Source: Stenotrophomonas pavanii
GTDB lineage: Bacteria > Pseudomonadota > Gammaproteobacteria > Xanthomonadales > Xanthomonadaceae
Length of the DNA stretch: 64,000 nucleotides
Assembly: GCF_900101175.1 (NCBI RefSeq)
Contig: NZ_FNFQ01000010.1
Location: 89,232-153,231 of the forward strand
Direction of reading: 5' to 3'
The notes under the pieces: model-generated
The model's database searches: none
Seen by the model: the letters and a program-made list of their open reading frames with translations, nothing else
Told to the model about the DNA's origin: nothing
Program-made: the position numbers and the translations under genes
Part shown: positions 39,526 to 47,850 of the stretch, piece by piece
Numbering within the stretch: the stretch's first letter is position 1
Layout of the letters: the number at the start of each line of letters is the position of its first letter

Positions 39526-40575
39526 TCAGTTCGGTCGTGCGGCACTACTTTCGCGGATGCGCAGCTGCACCGGCGCGACCGTGCGCCGCGGCGGCGCGTC
39601 CGGTTCGTCCAGCCGTTGCAGCAGCAGCGCCGCAGCCTGGCGGCCACGCTCGCGCGGATCGGCGGTAAGCGTGGTCAATGGCGGTACCGCCACCGCCGCC
39701 TCGGAAATGTCATCGAAGCCGGTCACGGCGAAATCGCCGCCCGGACGGATGCCCCGCGAGTTCAAGCCCAGCATCAGGCCCAGCGCGACGGTGTCGTTGT
39801 AGCAGACCGCCGCACTCGGCCGATGACCGTCGGCGAAGAGCTCATCGGTGCGCGCTGCCGCTTCCAGACGGTTAGGCGCCGACTCGATCATCCAACCCGG
39901 CGGCAGCGACAGCCCGGCCTCGGCCAACGCCTGCTGGAACCCGGCGCGGCGCTGGTGGCAGGAACTGGATGCGGCGTGGCCGCCGAAGAAGGCGATCTGG
40001 CGATGGCCGCGCTCGATCAGGTGGCGCGTGGCCAGATAGGCGCCGTGCTGGTTGTCCAGGGTCAGGAAGTCCCAGTCAGCCCCGGCCAGTTCGCGGTTGA
40101 ACAGCAGCACGTTGGCATTGGCGCCCAGCGCCTGCCGCAACTGCGCGGTGTCGCTGCCCTCGGCCGGCGACAGGATCAGGCCGGCCGGGGTGTGCTCCAT
40201 CAGCGTGGACAGCACCGCCTGCTGGCGCTCCGGCGATTCCCCGGTGCTGCCCAGCAGCGTCACGTAACCGCGCCCGCCCAGCGCCTCGTCCACGCCGGAC
40301 GCGAATTCGGCGAAGAACGGGTTGGACAGGTCGTTGATCACCAGCGCAATGCTCGACGAGGTGCGTCGGCGCAGGTTGGCCGCCGCGCGGTTGTAGACAT
40401 AGCGCTGGCGGCGCAGCTCGGCCTCGACCTTGGCGCGGGTATCGACATTGACCAGCGGGCTGCCGCGCAACACCAGCGACACGGTTGCCCGTGACACGCC
40501 GATCGCACGCGCGATGTCGGTCACCGTCACCGCCTTGCCGGCGCGCTTGCTGGGACTGCTGCCGTTGTCGTTCAT
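39526..40575 (-). CDS. LacI-family transcriptional regulator
   Basis: The 349-residue repressor has an N-terminal helix-turn-helix (VTVTDIARAIGVSRATVSLVLRG, shown here in two parts: VTVTDIARAIG and VSRATVSLVLRG) with the hinge helix AAANLRRRTS, then a periplasmic-binding-type effector domain (VINDLSNPFFAEF, GFDDISEAAVAVPPLTTL). It lies between the GH92 and transporter genes in the same direction. I propose it binds the TTRRATCGATYNAA sites with central CG listed separately, but that link is inferred. No such site was found in its own upstream region. Confidence 0.92.
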   Translation of the reverse strand: MNDNGSSPSKRAGKAVTVTDIARAIGVSRATVSLVLRGSPLVNVDTRAKVEAELRRQRYVYNRAAANLRRRTSSSIALVINDLSNPFFAEFASGVDEALGGRGYVTLLGSTGESPERQQAVLSTLMEHTPAGLILSPAEGSDTAQLRQALGANANVLLFNRELAGADWDFLTLDNQHGAYLATRHLIERGHRQIAFFGGHAASSSCHQRRAGFQQALAEAGLSLPPGWMIESAPNRLEAAARTDELFADGHRPSAAVCYNDTVALGLMLGLNSRGIRPGGDFAVTGFDDISEAAVAVPPLTTLTADPRERGRQAAALLLQRLDEPDAPPRRTVAPVQLRIRESSAARPN

Positions 40576-40632
40576 CGTCTTCCCGGACTCCGCTGGAGGC
40601 TCAAGCCTAATGGATCAGGGCCGTGTCGTGCC

Positions 40633-40663
40633 GTGCCGTTCGCTGGGTCACCGCGAACGGCAC
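40633..40663. terminator. Hairpin after GH92 gene
   Basis: GTGCCGTTCGC pairs perfectly with GCGAACGGCAC across a 9-base loop, 8 bases beyond the GH92 stop (minus strand). No T tract, so termination may be partial. Confidence 0.5.
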
Positions 40664-40671
40664 AGTCCGGC

Positions 40672-43137
40672 TCAGCGCAGCTGGCTGCCCGGTGCCGCGC
40701 ACCAGGATACCGGCAGGTCCTTCACCGCCGTGCCCCAGCCCTGCTCCGGCACCTTCGCATCCAGCGCAAAGCGCACGCGCGGGCCCTGCTGCAGGCGGCT
40801 CCAGTCCAGCCACACCGGTGCATGCGCCTGGCCATCGACCTGCACGCCCTGCACGTACTGCAGGCGGCGGCCATCGGCGCCCGGCGCGTCGATGCGCAGG
40901 GTGCGGCCGTTGCCCATGTCCACTTCCACCTTGCTGAAACGCGGGGTGTGCAGCAGGAACTGGCCGCTGCCCGGCACCGCCGGGTACACGCCGATGGCGC
41001 TGAACAGGTACCAGGCCGACATCGTGCCAAGGTCATCGTTGCCGGTCACGCCGTTGGGGGCATTGGTGAACAGCTGCTGCGCCGCACGCACCACGGCCGC
41101 GGTCTTCCACGGCTGGCCGATCAGCGTATAAAGCCACGGCGAATGCAGGTCCGGCTCATTGTTCGGGTTGTAGCGGAACTGGTTGTAGTAGCTGTACGGC
41201 CCGACCACCCACGCCTTGCGCGCGGCGTTGAGCGGGTCGGCCTGCAGCGCGTCCATCGCGAAGAACGCATCGAGGCGGCGGCCCGCCTGTTCGCGGCCAT
41301 CCATCGCTTCGACCAGGCCCGGCACGTCCTGCTGCGCCAGCCACTGGTACTGCCACGCCGTGCCCTCGTGGAAGCCGTGGTGCGAACGCGGGCTGTAATG
41401 GCCGTCGGACGGGGTGTACCACTGGCCATCCTCGGTGCGCGGGCGCGGGAACCCGGTGAAGCCGGTCTCGGCATCGCGCACCTGCGGATCCCACACCTTG
41501 CGCCAGTTGCGGCCGCGCTCACGCAGCGTCGCCGCATCCTGGGCGTGGCCCAGGCCATCGGCCATCTGCGAGAGCGCGCAGTCGGCCAGCGCGTACTCCA
41601 GCGTGGCCGAACCACCGTGGTGCGGATCGACGTCCATGCCCTTGGACGGGAATGCACGGTCATAGGCCACGTAGCCCTTGTCCAGGTAGGTCGGGTTGCC
41701 GGAGCGGCCGGCCATGCGCGAGTTCAGCGGCGGCGTACCGAAGGCATTGCGGCGCAGCGCATCCCAGGCCTGCGATTCACGCCCCTTGAGCGCACCGAAG
41801 CGCCACAGGTCGACCATGAACGGGGTGACCGGATCGCCGGTCATGATGTTGGTCTCGAAGTTGGCATAGCCCCAACGCGGCAGCCAACCGCCCTGCTCAT
41901 CGATCGCCAGCAGGGTGCGGCCGATGTCGCGCGCCACGTCCGGGCGGGTCAGTGCCAGCCACTGGTTCTGCGCACGGTAGGTATCCCACAGCGAGAAGTA
42001 CTCGTAGTAGGTCCAGCCATCGGCACGGTGGATGCCATCGTCATAGCCGCGGTAGCGGCCATCGGCGTCGTTGCCGGTCATCGGCTGCAGCAGCGCGTGG
42101 TAGACCGCGCTGTAGAACACGGTGCGGTCATCGGCGGTGCCGCCCTGCACGCGCACCCGGCCCAACTGCTCACGCCAGGCCTGCTGGGACAGCGCGCGCA
42201 TGCGGTCGAAGCCGAGCAGCGCCCCACCCTGCATGCCTTCCGCGCGCAGGTTGGTGCGCGCGCCTTCGGCATCCACGTGCGAGATCGCGCTGACTGCCGT
42301 CACCGACTGGCCCTTGGCCAGGTCGAAGCTGAGCCAGGCACCGTTCGGCTTCTGCTCGCCTTCCATGCTGTGGCGCGCGCCCGGCAGGCCACCGCCCTCG
42401 CCCCAGGTGCCATGCGCCTTGAACGGGCGGTCGAACTCGATGCGGAACCAGGTGGTGTACTGATGGCCGCCGCAGAAACTCTTGGTGACCAGCTTGCCCT
42501 CGACCACGCGGTCGCCGACCACATCGACCACGCTGCCGATCACCGAATGGCGCTCGTTGGCCTGGCCGACGTTGACCAGCACGTGGCCATCGCCACTGCG
42601 CTGGCTGAAGGTGTAGCGCTCGGCCGCGGCACGGGTACGCGCGGTCGCCTCGGCATCGATGCCGCCGTAGCTGGTCAGGCGCACCTTGTAGTAGCCGGCC
42701 TGGCCGACCTCGCCGTCATGGGTGTAAGCCGAGGCATAGGCCTTGTGGTCGAACTGCTTGGCGTTGCCGGTATCGAAATCACCGCCCGGACCGATCGAGC
42801 CGGTCACCGGCAGCACAGACACCTGGCCGCCCTGTTCCCAGCAACCCGCGCCGGACAGGAAGGAGTGGCCGAACCCGCGGATCTTCTCATCGTCATAGCG
42901 CCAGCCCGAGTAGTGGCTGCCGATCGGGCTGACCTGGATCAGGCCGAACGGTGCCGACGCACCCGGGAACGTGTTGCCATCGTCCTTGCTGCCGATGAAG
43001 GTGTTGACCTCGCGCTCCAGCGCTGCCGGCGCGGCCTGCAGCAGCATCGGCGCCGCCGACAGCGCAAGCAGGCAGGCCAGGCGCACCAGCGGGCGCGAGG
43101 ATGATGGGACGGCGGGAGCGGACGGCACTGGACGCAT
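40672..43137 (-). CDS. GH92 alpha-mannosidase, secreted
   Basis: The 821-residue calcium-dependent exo-alpha-mannosidase family protein starts MRPVPSAPAVPSSSRPLV with an Ala/Leu-rich signal peptide ending near AAPAALERE. Family features are EVNTFIGSKDDGNTFPGA near the N-terminus, the glutamate in FHEGTAWQYQW (near residue 588), and DDLGTMSAWYLFSAIG with its metal/base region. It trims alpha-linked mannose, probably from high-mannose N-glycans or mannan. ATG at 43137 has an AGGAA site. A LacI-type site lies 128 bases upstream. Confidence 0.92.
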   Translation of the reverse strand: MRPVPSAPAVPSSSRPLVRLACLLALSAAPMLLQAAPAALEREVNTFIGSKDDGNTFPGASAPFGLIQVSPIGSHYSGWRYDDEKIRGFGHSFLSGAGCWEQGGQVSVLPVTGSIGPGGDFDTGNAKQFDHKAYASAYTHDGEVGQAGYYKVRLTSYGGIDAEATARTRAAAERYTFSQRSGDGHVLVNVGQANERHSVIGSVVDVVGDRVVEGKLVTKSFCGGHQYTTWFRIEFDRPFKAHGTWGEGGGLPGARHSMEGEQKPNGAWLSFDLAKGQSVTAVSAISHVDAEGARTNLRAEGMQGGALLGFDRMRALSQQAWREQLGRVRVQGGTADDRTVFYSAVYHALLQPMTGNDADGRYRGYDDGIHRADGWTYYEYFSLWDTYRAQNQWLALTRPDVARDIGRTLLAIDEQGGWLPRWGYANFETNIMTGDPVTPFMVDLWRFGALKGRESQAWDALRRNAFGTPPLNSRMAGRSGNPTYLDKGYVAYDRAFPSKGMDVDPHHGGSATLEYALADCALSQMADGLGHAQDAATLRERGRNWRKVWDPQVRDAETGFTGFPRPRTEDGQWYTPSDGHYSPRSHHGFHEGTAWQYQWLAQQDVPGLVEAMDGREQAGRRLDAFFAMDALQADPLNAARKAWVVGPYSYYNQFRYNPNNEPDLHSPWLYTLIGQPWKTAAVVRAAQQLFTNAPNGVTGNDDLGTMSAWYLFSAIGVYPAVPGSGQFLLHTPRFSKVEVDMGNGRTLRIDAPGADGRRLQYVQGVQVDGQAHAPVWLDWSRLQQGPRVRFALDAKVPEQGWGTAVKDLPVSWCAAPGSQLR

Positions 43138-43264
43138 GTCGGGTTCCTGTAGTCGATGGCGCGGAGGCAGACGGCCGGGGCCGTCCGGCAGCGTTCCGCT
43201 GAGCCCTGCCCTGACCTGCAGAGAGCTCCCCCTGGAATGACGCCCGACCCGTGCGACCGTGAAT

Positions 43265-43278
43265 TTAGATCGATTCAA
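43265..43278 (-). promoter_or_regulatory. LacI-type operator before GH92
   Basis: TTAGATCGATTCAA, an imperfect palindrome with a central CG, 128 bases upstream of the GH92 start. Identical to the 14-base core at 44237-44250 on the other side of the gap. Confidence 0.7.
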
Positions 43279-43331
43279 GTAGAGCATGCGGGTTCAGCCG
43301 AATGCATTCTGCGGCGCAGCATGAGGGGGTT

Positions 43332-43355
43332 CGGCAGGGCTGCGCCCTGCACCCG
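43332..43355. repeat. Outer inverted arm, left
   Basis: 24 bases that are the exact reverse complement of 43960-43983; the core is GGCAGGGCTGCGCCCTGC, itself palindromic. The version at 30612-30630 in the first composite element is similar. Confidence 0.8.
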
Positions 43356-43358
43356 CGC

Positions 43359-43383
43359 GTACTGCCGGCTGCTGGCCGGCAAC
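43359..43383 (+). repeat. SMAG/REP palindrome, degenerate tip
   Basis: GTAC replaces GTAG; the palindrome GCCGGCTGCTGGCCGGC has one mismatch. It lies just inside the left outer arm. Confidence 0.65.
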
Positions 43384-43432
43384 CCCAGAAGCAACAGCCG
43401 AAGCAACAGCAAAAGCCGGCGATCCGTGGAAT

Positions 43433-43534
43433 GGCGGGGTGGGTCCGGTTGCGGGGGACGCCGTAAACCCATCCCTGGGGGCTTGGCCGCGGCATCCATG
43501 CCGCGGACACCCCCGCAACCGGACCCACCCCGCC
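43433..43534 (-). repeat. Long hairpin element B
   Basis: A perfect 25-bp stem (43433-43457 with 43510-43534) shares its 66-base core with A but has different outer arm sequence (TGGGTCCGGTT versus GGGTTGGGTTC on the left). Its right flank reads CTGTCGAAGG on the minus strand. Confidence 0.8.
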
Positions 43535-43561
43535 TTCGACAGATCTCCGTGATCTGTGGAT

Positions 43562-43582
43562 GGATCCACGCCATGCGTGGAT
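43562..43582 (+). repeat. ATCCACGC palindrome between B and D
   Basis: GGATCCACGCCATGCGTGGAT without the GTAG tip, split here as GGATCCACGC and CATGCGTGGAT. Distance from the CGACAG of the left hairpin flank is 27 bases, against 26 in the first composite element. Confidence 0.75.
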
Positions 43583-43610
43583 GAATCTCTGTCGGATATC
43601 GAAATCAATC

Positions 43611-43654
43611 CGGGGTCAGATCCATTTTTCCAACGGAAAACGGATCTGACCCCA
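43611..43654. repeat. GGGGTC-type hairpin repeat, copy 2
   Basis: GGGGTCAGATCC pairs with GGATCTGACCCC, flanking TTTTTCC/GGAAAAC. Same design as 53-95. Confidence 0.65.
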
Positions 43655-43698
43655 CGACCCCATGTCGCTCCAGGATCAATCCAACCGTCACCGGGAAA

Positions 43699-43890
43699 CT
43701 GTCAAAGGTGGGGCGGTGTGGGCTGGCAGGACCGTTGGCGCCATGGATGGCGCCATCGAGCCCCCACGGGTGAGGGCGCTTTGCTTGCGAAGCACTGCTT
43801 CACAAGCGCCCGAACGCCCAGTCGCCAGCGGCTGGGCCGGACTCCGGAGGGGGGTTTACGGCGTGTCCTACCAGTCCACACCGCCCCGCC
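43699..43890 (+). repeat. Long hairpin element D
   Basis: Flank CTGTCAAAGGTGGGGCGG at 43699. The 26-bp stem (43707-43732 with 43865-43890) has three non-Watson-Crick positions, two of them G-U type. It shares CGTTGGCGCCATGG and the ATGGCGCC inner palindrome with C and carries GGGTTTACGGCGT near its far arm, as A and B do. Its loop is about 80 bases longer than that of C. Confidence 0.75.
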
Positions 43891-43934
43891 AACCCACAGA
43901 CAACCCCGAGCCGCTTTGGCTTTGGCTTTGGCTG

Positions 43935-43958
43935 TTGCCGGCCAGCGGCCGGCACGAC
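43935..43958 (-). repeat. SMAG/REP palindrome, degenerate tip
   Basis: The palindrome GCCGGCCAGCGGCCGGC is intact, but the tip reads CGAC instead of CTAC. It mirrors the REP at 43359-43383. Confidence 0.7.
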
Positions 43959-43959
43959 C

Positions 43960-43983
43960 CGGGTGCAGGGCGCAGCCCTGCCG
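43960..43983. repeat. Outer inverted arm, right
   Basis: Exact 24-base reverse complement of 43332-43355; closes the 652-base inverted unit. Confidence 0.8.
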
Positions 43984-44115
43984 ACCCCCCTCCCCTGCGC
44001 ACGAAAACGATTTCACTGATTTCAGCAAACCGTCATCCCTTCGCCACGCCAGTACCATATTGCGCAGCAGCATGCACCTGCGGGCGACCCGTGCTAAAAA
44101 TCGCCCGCCCATCGC

Positions 44116-44129
44116 TTAGATCGATCCAA
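44116..44129 (+). promoter_or_regulatory. LacI-type operator, distal, before TonB receptor 1
   Basis: TTAGATCGATCCAA, 167-180 bases before the receptor start and 121 bases (about 11.5 helical turns) from the proximal site at 44237. Two sites could allow looping. Confidence 0.65.
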
Positions 44130-44236
44130 GACGACGCTGCGATGGCCGGGAGTTGGGGGAGCAGCAACAGGACGTACCAGGCCACACGCGCGGTGCTACT
44201 GCCACTGCATGGCGACCGCCGCAAAGTCACTTCAAA

Positions 44237-44250
44237 TTAGATCGATTCAA
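44237..44250 (+). promoter_or_regulatory. LacI-type operator, proximal, before TonB receptor 1
   Basis: TTAGATCGATTCAA lies 46 bases before the receptor ATG, where it would overlap promoter or leader. The 14 bases are identical to the GH92 site. Confidence 0.72.
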
Positions 44251-44295
44251 GTTGTCCGTGCCACGTCACCGGATCAATCCAGGAGAGAGGGAGAG

Positions 44296-47200
44296 ATGGG
44301 AATGAAGCATTCAACACGTACGCACGGCCAGGACGCATTGTCGCTGGCCATCGCGCTGGCCCTGGCTGCCGCCGTCATTCCGGCAGGCGCCGCCGCGCAG
44401 CAGGCCGCGTCCACCGGCACGCAGGACGCCACGACTCTGGACAGCGTCCAGGTCACCGGCTACCGCTACGCCATTGAAAAGAGCCTCGAGCAGAAGCGCG
44501 ATGCCAACGCCGTGGTCGAAGTGATCACCGCCGAAGACGTCGGCAAGTTCCCCGACAAGAACGTGGCCGACGCCCTGCAGCGCGTGCCCGGCGTGGTCAT
44601 CACCCGCAGCGGTGGCGAAGGCAAGAGCGTCAGCGTGCGCGGCCTTGCACCGGACCTGACCCTGACCCAGTTGAACGGCAACTTCGTCGCCTCGTCGGAG
44701 ACCAACAACGAAGCGACCCGCTCCTTCAACTACACCCTGCTGCCGTCGAACATGCTGTCCAGCGCCGAGCTGTTCAAGTCGCCGGAAGCCCGCATCGACG
44801 AAGGCGGCATCGGCGGCACGGTCATCCTGCATACCCGCCGTCCGCTCGACATGGAATCCAACTCCGGCTACGTGAACCTGGAGGGCACCACCTCCGACAC
44901 CAGCCACGACGTCGATCCGCAGGTGTCGGCGCTGTATTCCTGGCACAGCAAGGACGAGCGCTTCGGCGTGCTGGTCGGCGTGACCCAGCAGAAGCGCACT
45001 ACCCGCACCATGGAAGCCAGCACCGAGGACTACCAGTGGTACGGCAACGGCACTACCGCCCGCGATGCCAACGGCAACCTGCTGGAGCAGGATGGCATCC
45101 ACTACTGGTGGGGCCAGTCCGGCTTCAACAACCAGACAGGCAAGAACTACAGCGAGTTCTTCATGCCGACCTCGGTGAACTTCGCGGTGAAGGAAGAGAA
45201 GCGCGAACGCAAGGGCGGGCAGCTGACCTTCCAGTTCAAGCCGGTCGACAACGTCACGATGACGGCCAACTACTTCCGCTTCGAACTGCAGGGTGACTAC
45301 ACCCAGAACATGCTGAAGGTGCCGGAATGGAACCTGGCCCGCTACAACCAGGACGGCAACTGGGCCGGCGGCCGCCTGCTCAATGGCCTCGACTTCGATC
45401 CGAGCGGCAGCATCGTCACCGGCGCGCAGTACCAGAAGCTGGCCGGCAAGACCTACTACTGCAGCGAGGATGAAGCGGCTGCGGCCGGCCTCAAGCCCGG
45501 TGGCTGGGGCCCGGACGACTGCACCATCCCCACCCCGCAGCTCACCGGCGGCTACAGCAAGGAAAAGGCGCTGTCGCAGACTGCGGACCTGACCATTGAC
45601 TGGGACATCAGCCCGCTCTGGAAAGCCTCGTTCACCGGCGGCCGCACCTGGTCCGAAGGTGGCCCGTCGATGAACTTCCGCATGTCGGCCAAGCCGCGCC
45701 GCAAGGTTGGCAACCAGTGGCAGTCCGGCAACCAGTACACCGCGTGGGACCTCACCGGGACGCCGTCGGTGCAGTTCTCGCCCGACCTGCAGCAGCAGCT
45801 GATGGCCGGCATCGCCGAAGTCGATACCGGTTCCACCGATTCGTCTTGGATGCAGACCGAAGTCAAGCAGAACTACTTCCAGGCAGACGTCACCAAGCTG
45901 TTCGAGGCGGGTTGGCTGGACTCGATCCAGTTCGGCGCCAAGTACCGCGACGGCAAGGTCCACCGCAACACCGGCAACACCTACTGGGTGTGCCCGGGCC
46001 TGGACCCGTCCGACTATGACAACAACCGCTACCAGGCCGGTTGCGATCCGACCGCTGGCAACGCGCAGCCGGGCTTCTTCCTGTCCAACCCGATCAGCAA
46101 CATCACCGGCGCCTTCAACGCCAATGTGTTCCCGGGCATCAACTACCCGGCCTACATCGATTACCTGAACAAGACCTACGGCGGCTCGCACAACCGCACC
46201 GAGGAAGACTTCGTCTACGACGTCAACGAGAAGATCTACTCCGGTTACTTCCAGGCCAACTTCCGCACCGAGCGCGTGCGCGGCAACGTCGGCGTGCGCG
46301 TGGTGCGCACCAAGCAGTTCGCCCAGTCCAGCGACTCGGTCGAGCGCTTCAACGACTACTTCGTCGATAACGCCAGCGGCGCACCGATGAGCTGCGATGA
46401 TCCGGCCGCCGATCCGAACCTGCGCTGCCAGGGTGGCTTCGTCCGCCTGCCCGACGCCCAGGTGCGCGACAAGGTGTACGCGCTGTCGTCGCTGGAAAAG
46501 ACCTATACCGACGTGCTGCCCAGCTTCAACATCGCCTGGGACATCACCGACAACCTGGTGCTGCGCGGCGCAGCATCGAAGGTGGTCGCGCGCCCGAGCT
46601 ACACCAGCATCGCCTACCCCGGTGGCCTGCGTTACATCAGCGAGGAGTACGCCAACGATCGCCGTGTCACCGGCGGCACCGACACGCCCGGCTGGTACGG
46701 CTCGGGCAGCAACAAGGCGCTGGAGCCGTTCAAGGCGGTCCAGTTCGACTTGGGCCTGGAGTGGTACTTCAAGCCGGGCGCCGTCGCGGGTGTTTCGCTG
46801 TTCCGCAAGAACGTGGACAACTTCACCGTGCCGGTGGTACGCGACCAGCAGATGAACGTCGGCGGGCAGTCGGTCACCGTGCAGAAGTACGAGACCCAGG
46901 CCAACGGCCGCGATGGCGTTTCGCAGGGCGTGGAACTGTATGGCCAGTACACCTTCGACTTCGGCCTGGGTGTGCAGGCCAACTACACCTACAACGACAC
47001 CAATCTGGCCTCGATCGTGCTGGACGGCGAGGAAATCGGCTCCTCGCCGCTGGTCGGCAGCGCCAAGAACCAGGCCAACGTCACCGTGTTCTACGAGAAC
47101 GACAAGTTCCTGGCGCGTGCCTCGTACAACCGTCGCGGTGAAGTGGTCGGCGGCCTGAACAATGGCATGACCACCTACACCAAGCCGTACAGCCAGCTTG

Positions 47201-47370
47201 ACCTGAACGTGGCCTACAACCTCACCCCGGACTGGACGGTGACCGCCGCCGTGCTGAACGCCACCAAGTCCGAGCTGCGCAGCTACATCGGCAACGACAG
47301 CCAGGCCCGCCTGCTGTCCAACCTGTACGCCGGCCGCCAGCTGTATTTCGGCGTGAACTGGAAGTTCTGA
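44296..47370 (+). CDS. TonB-dependent receptor (glycan type), receptor 1
   Basis: The 1024-residue outer-membrane receptor has a signal peptide (ALSLAIALALAAAVIPAGAAAQ), a TonB-box-like SVQVTGYRY, a plug domain (VITAEDVGKFPDKNVADALQR ... SVRGLAP, given in two parts) and a 22-strand barrel ending in FGVNWKF. It matches the TonB-Xanth-Caul type (TIGR01782) that imports oligosaccharides. ATG at 44296 has a strong GGAGAGAGG site; ATG at 44302 is possible. It diverges from GH92 across a shared operator region and ends at a strong terminator. Confidence 0.92.
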   Translation: MGMKHSTRTHGQDALSLAIALALAAAVIPAGAAAQQAASTGTQDATTLDSVQVTGYRYAIEKSLEQKRDANAVVEVITAEDVGKFPDKNVADALQRVPGVVITRSGGEGKSVSVRGLAPDLTLTQLNGNFVASSETNNEATRSFNYTLLPSNMLSSAELFKSPEARIDEGGIGGTVILHTRRPLDMESNSGYVNLEGTTSDTSHDVDPQVSALYSWHSKDERFGVLVGVTQQKRTTRTMEASTEDYQWYGNGTTARDANGNLLEQDGIHYWWGQSGFNNQTGKNYSEFFMPTSVNFAVKEEKRERKGGQLTFQFKPVDNVTMTANYFRFELQGDYTQNMLKVPEWNLARYNQDGNWAGGRLLNGLDFDPSGSIVTGAQYQKLAGKTYYCSEDEAAAAGLKPGGWGPDDCTIPTPQLTGGYSKEKALSQTADLTIDWDISPLWKASFTGGRTWSEGGPSMNFRMSAKPRRKVGNQWQSGNQYTAWDLTGTPSVQFSPDLQQQLMAGIAEVDTGSTDSSWMQTEVKQNYFQADVTKLFEAGWLDSIQFGAKYRDGKVHRNTGNTYWVCPGLDPSDYDNNRYQAGCDPTAGNAQPGFFLSNPISNITGAFNANVFPGINYPAYIDYLNKTYGGSHNRTEEDFVYDVNEKIYSGYFQANFRTERVRGNVGVRVVRTKQFAQSSDSVERFNDYFVDNASGAPMSCDDPAADPNLRCQGGFVRLPDAQVRDKVYALSSLEKTYTDVLPSFNIAWDITDNLVLRGAASKVVARPSYTSIAYPGGLRYISEEYANDRRVTGGTDTPGWYGSGSNKALEPFKAVQFDLGLEWYFKPGAVAGVSLFRKNVDNFTVPVVRDQQMNVGGQSVTVQKYETQANGRDGVSQGVELYGQYTFDFGLGVQANYTYNDTNLASIVLDGEEIGSSPLVGSAKNQANVTVFYENDKFLARASYNRRGEVVGGLNNGMTTYTKPYSQLDLNVAYNLTPDWTVTAAVLNATKSELRSYIGNDSQARLLSNLYAGRQLYFGVNWKF

Positions 47371-47427
47371 GGCGGCGCCGGGCCTGCCCGGCGCGCTCTC
47401 GCCCCGTTCCGGCGGGGAGGGTCCTCC

Positions 47428-47463
47428 ACGGCAGCCACGCTGGTACAGGTGGCTGCCGTTTTT
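47428..47463 (+). terminator. Intrinsic terminator after TonB receptor 1
   Basis: ACGGCAGCCAC pairs perfectly with GTGGCTGCCGT across a 10-base loop and is followed by five T residues. Confidence 0.9.
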
Positions 47464-47510
47464 CATGGATGCATGTTCATGGGCCCCTTGGCCGCCGTTC
47501 AGTCCGGCGC

Positions 47511-47541
47511 TTGACCCTGCCATCGTTGGAAGGTGCACACT
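47511..47541 (+). promoter_or_regulatory. CueR-type promoter/operator of copZ
   Basis: TTGACC (-35) and CACACT (-10) are separated by 19 bases, the long spacer typical of MerR-family promoters. The spacer carries the dyad ACCCTGCCAT ... GGAAGGT (47514-47534). It matches the copA site closely. Confidence 0.8.
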
Positions 47542-47574
47542 GGCCCTGTCCCAAGAGCATCGAAGGAGCCACAG

Positions 47575-47769
47575 ATGGAATTCCATGTCGACGGCATGAC
47601 CTGCGGCGGCTGCGCACGCAGCGTGACCCGCGCGATCCAGCAGATCGATCCGAACGCCCGCGTAGTCGCTGACCCGCCGAGCGGCCTGGTCAAGGTGCAG
47701 ACCACCGCGTCGCAGGAACAGGTGTTCGCCGCGGTGAACGATGCAGGTTTCCCGCCGCGCAGCGCCTGA
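47575..47769 (+). CDS. copZ: Copper chaperone, HMA domain
   Basis: The 64-residue HMA-domain protein has the Cu(I)-binding motif GMTCGGC and the beta-alpha-beta-beta-alpha-beta pattern. It starts MEFHVDG with an AAGGAG site upstream. It would deliver Cu(I) to CopA. Single gene, with its own CueR-type promoter and a terminator at 47795-47828. Confidence 0.92.
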   Translation: MEFHVDGMTCGGCARSVTRAIQQIDPNARVVADPPSGLVKVQTTASQEQVFAAVNDAGFPPRSA

Positions 47770-47794
47770 TCCCCTGCCCGGCATCCACAACGAA

Positions 47795-47828
47795 GCCCGC
47801 CCCGTGCACTGTCACAGGGCGGGCTTTT
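47795..47828 (+). terminator. Intrinsic terminator after copZ
   Basis: GCCCGCCC pairs with GGGCGGGC across a 14-base loop, followed by four T residues. It also lies beyond the convergent cueR stop. Confidence 0.85.
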
Positions 47829-47850
47829 CAATGCATGCGAACATGAAAAC

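Larger units (their letters stand above)
43279..44236. repeat. Composite divergent hairpin-pair element, copy 2
   Basis: This gene-free stretch between GH92 and the first TonB receptor holds, from left: outer arm (43332-43355), REP (43359-43383), AGCAACAGC-rich stretch, hairpin B (43433-43534), ATCCACGC REP (43562-43582), GGGGTC hairpin (43611-43654), hairpin D (43699-43890), GGCTTT-rich stretch, REP (43935-43958) and outer arm (43960-43983). The two 24-base outer arms are perfectly inverted and bound 652 bases. Confidence 0.75.

Noticed and set aside
37966-40494. An 842-codon frame antisense to the transporter and LacI genes
   Set aside because: Gln/Arg/His-rich translation typical of antisense to real genes in this composition; it crosses two well-supported genes.
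43279-44236. Short open frames inside the composite hairpin region
   Set aside because: They are made of palindrome sequence, repeat-derived Pro/Arg/Gly-rich text, and have no ribosome sites.
44311-47790. A 1159-codon frame antisense to TonB receptor 1
   Set aside because: The receptor on the other strand has a full family match, signal peptide and terminator. The antisense product shows no domains.
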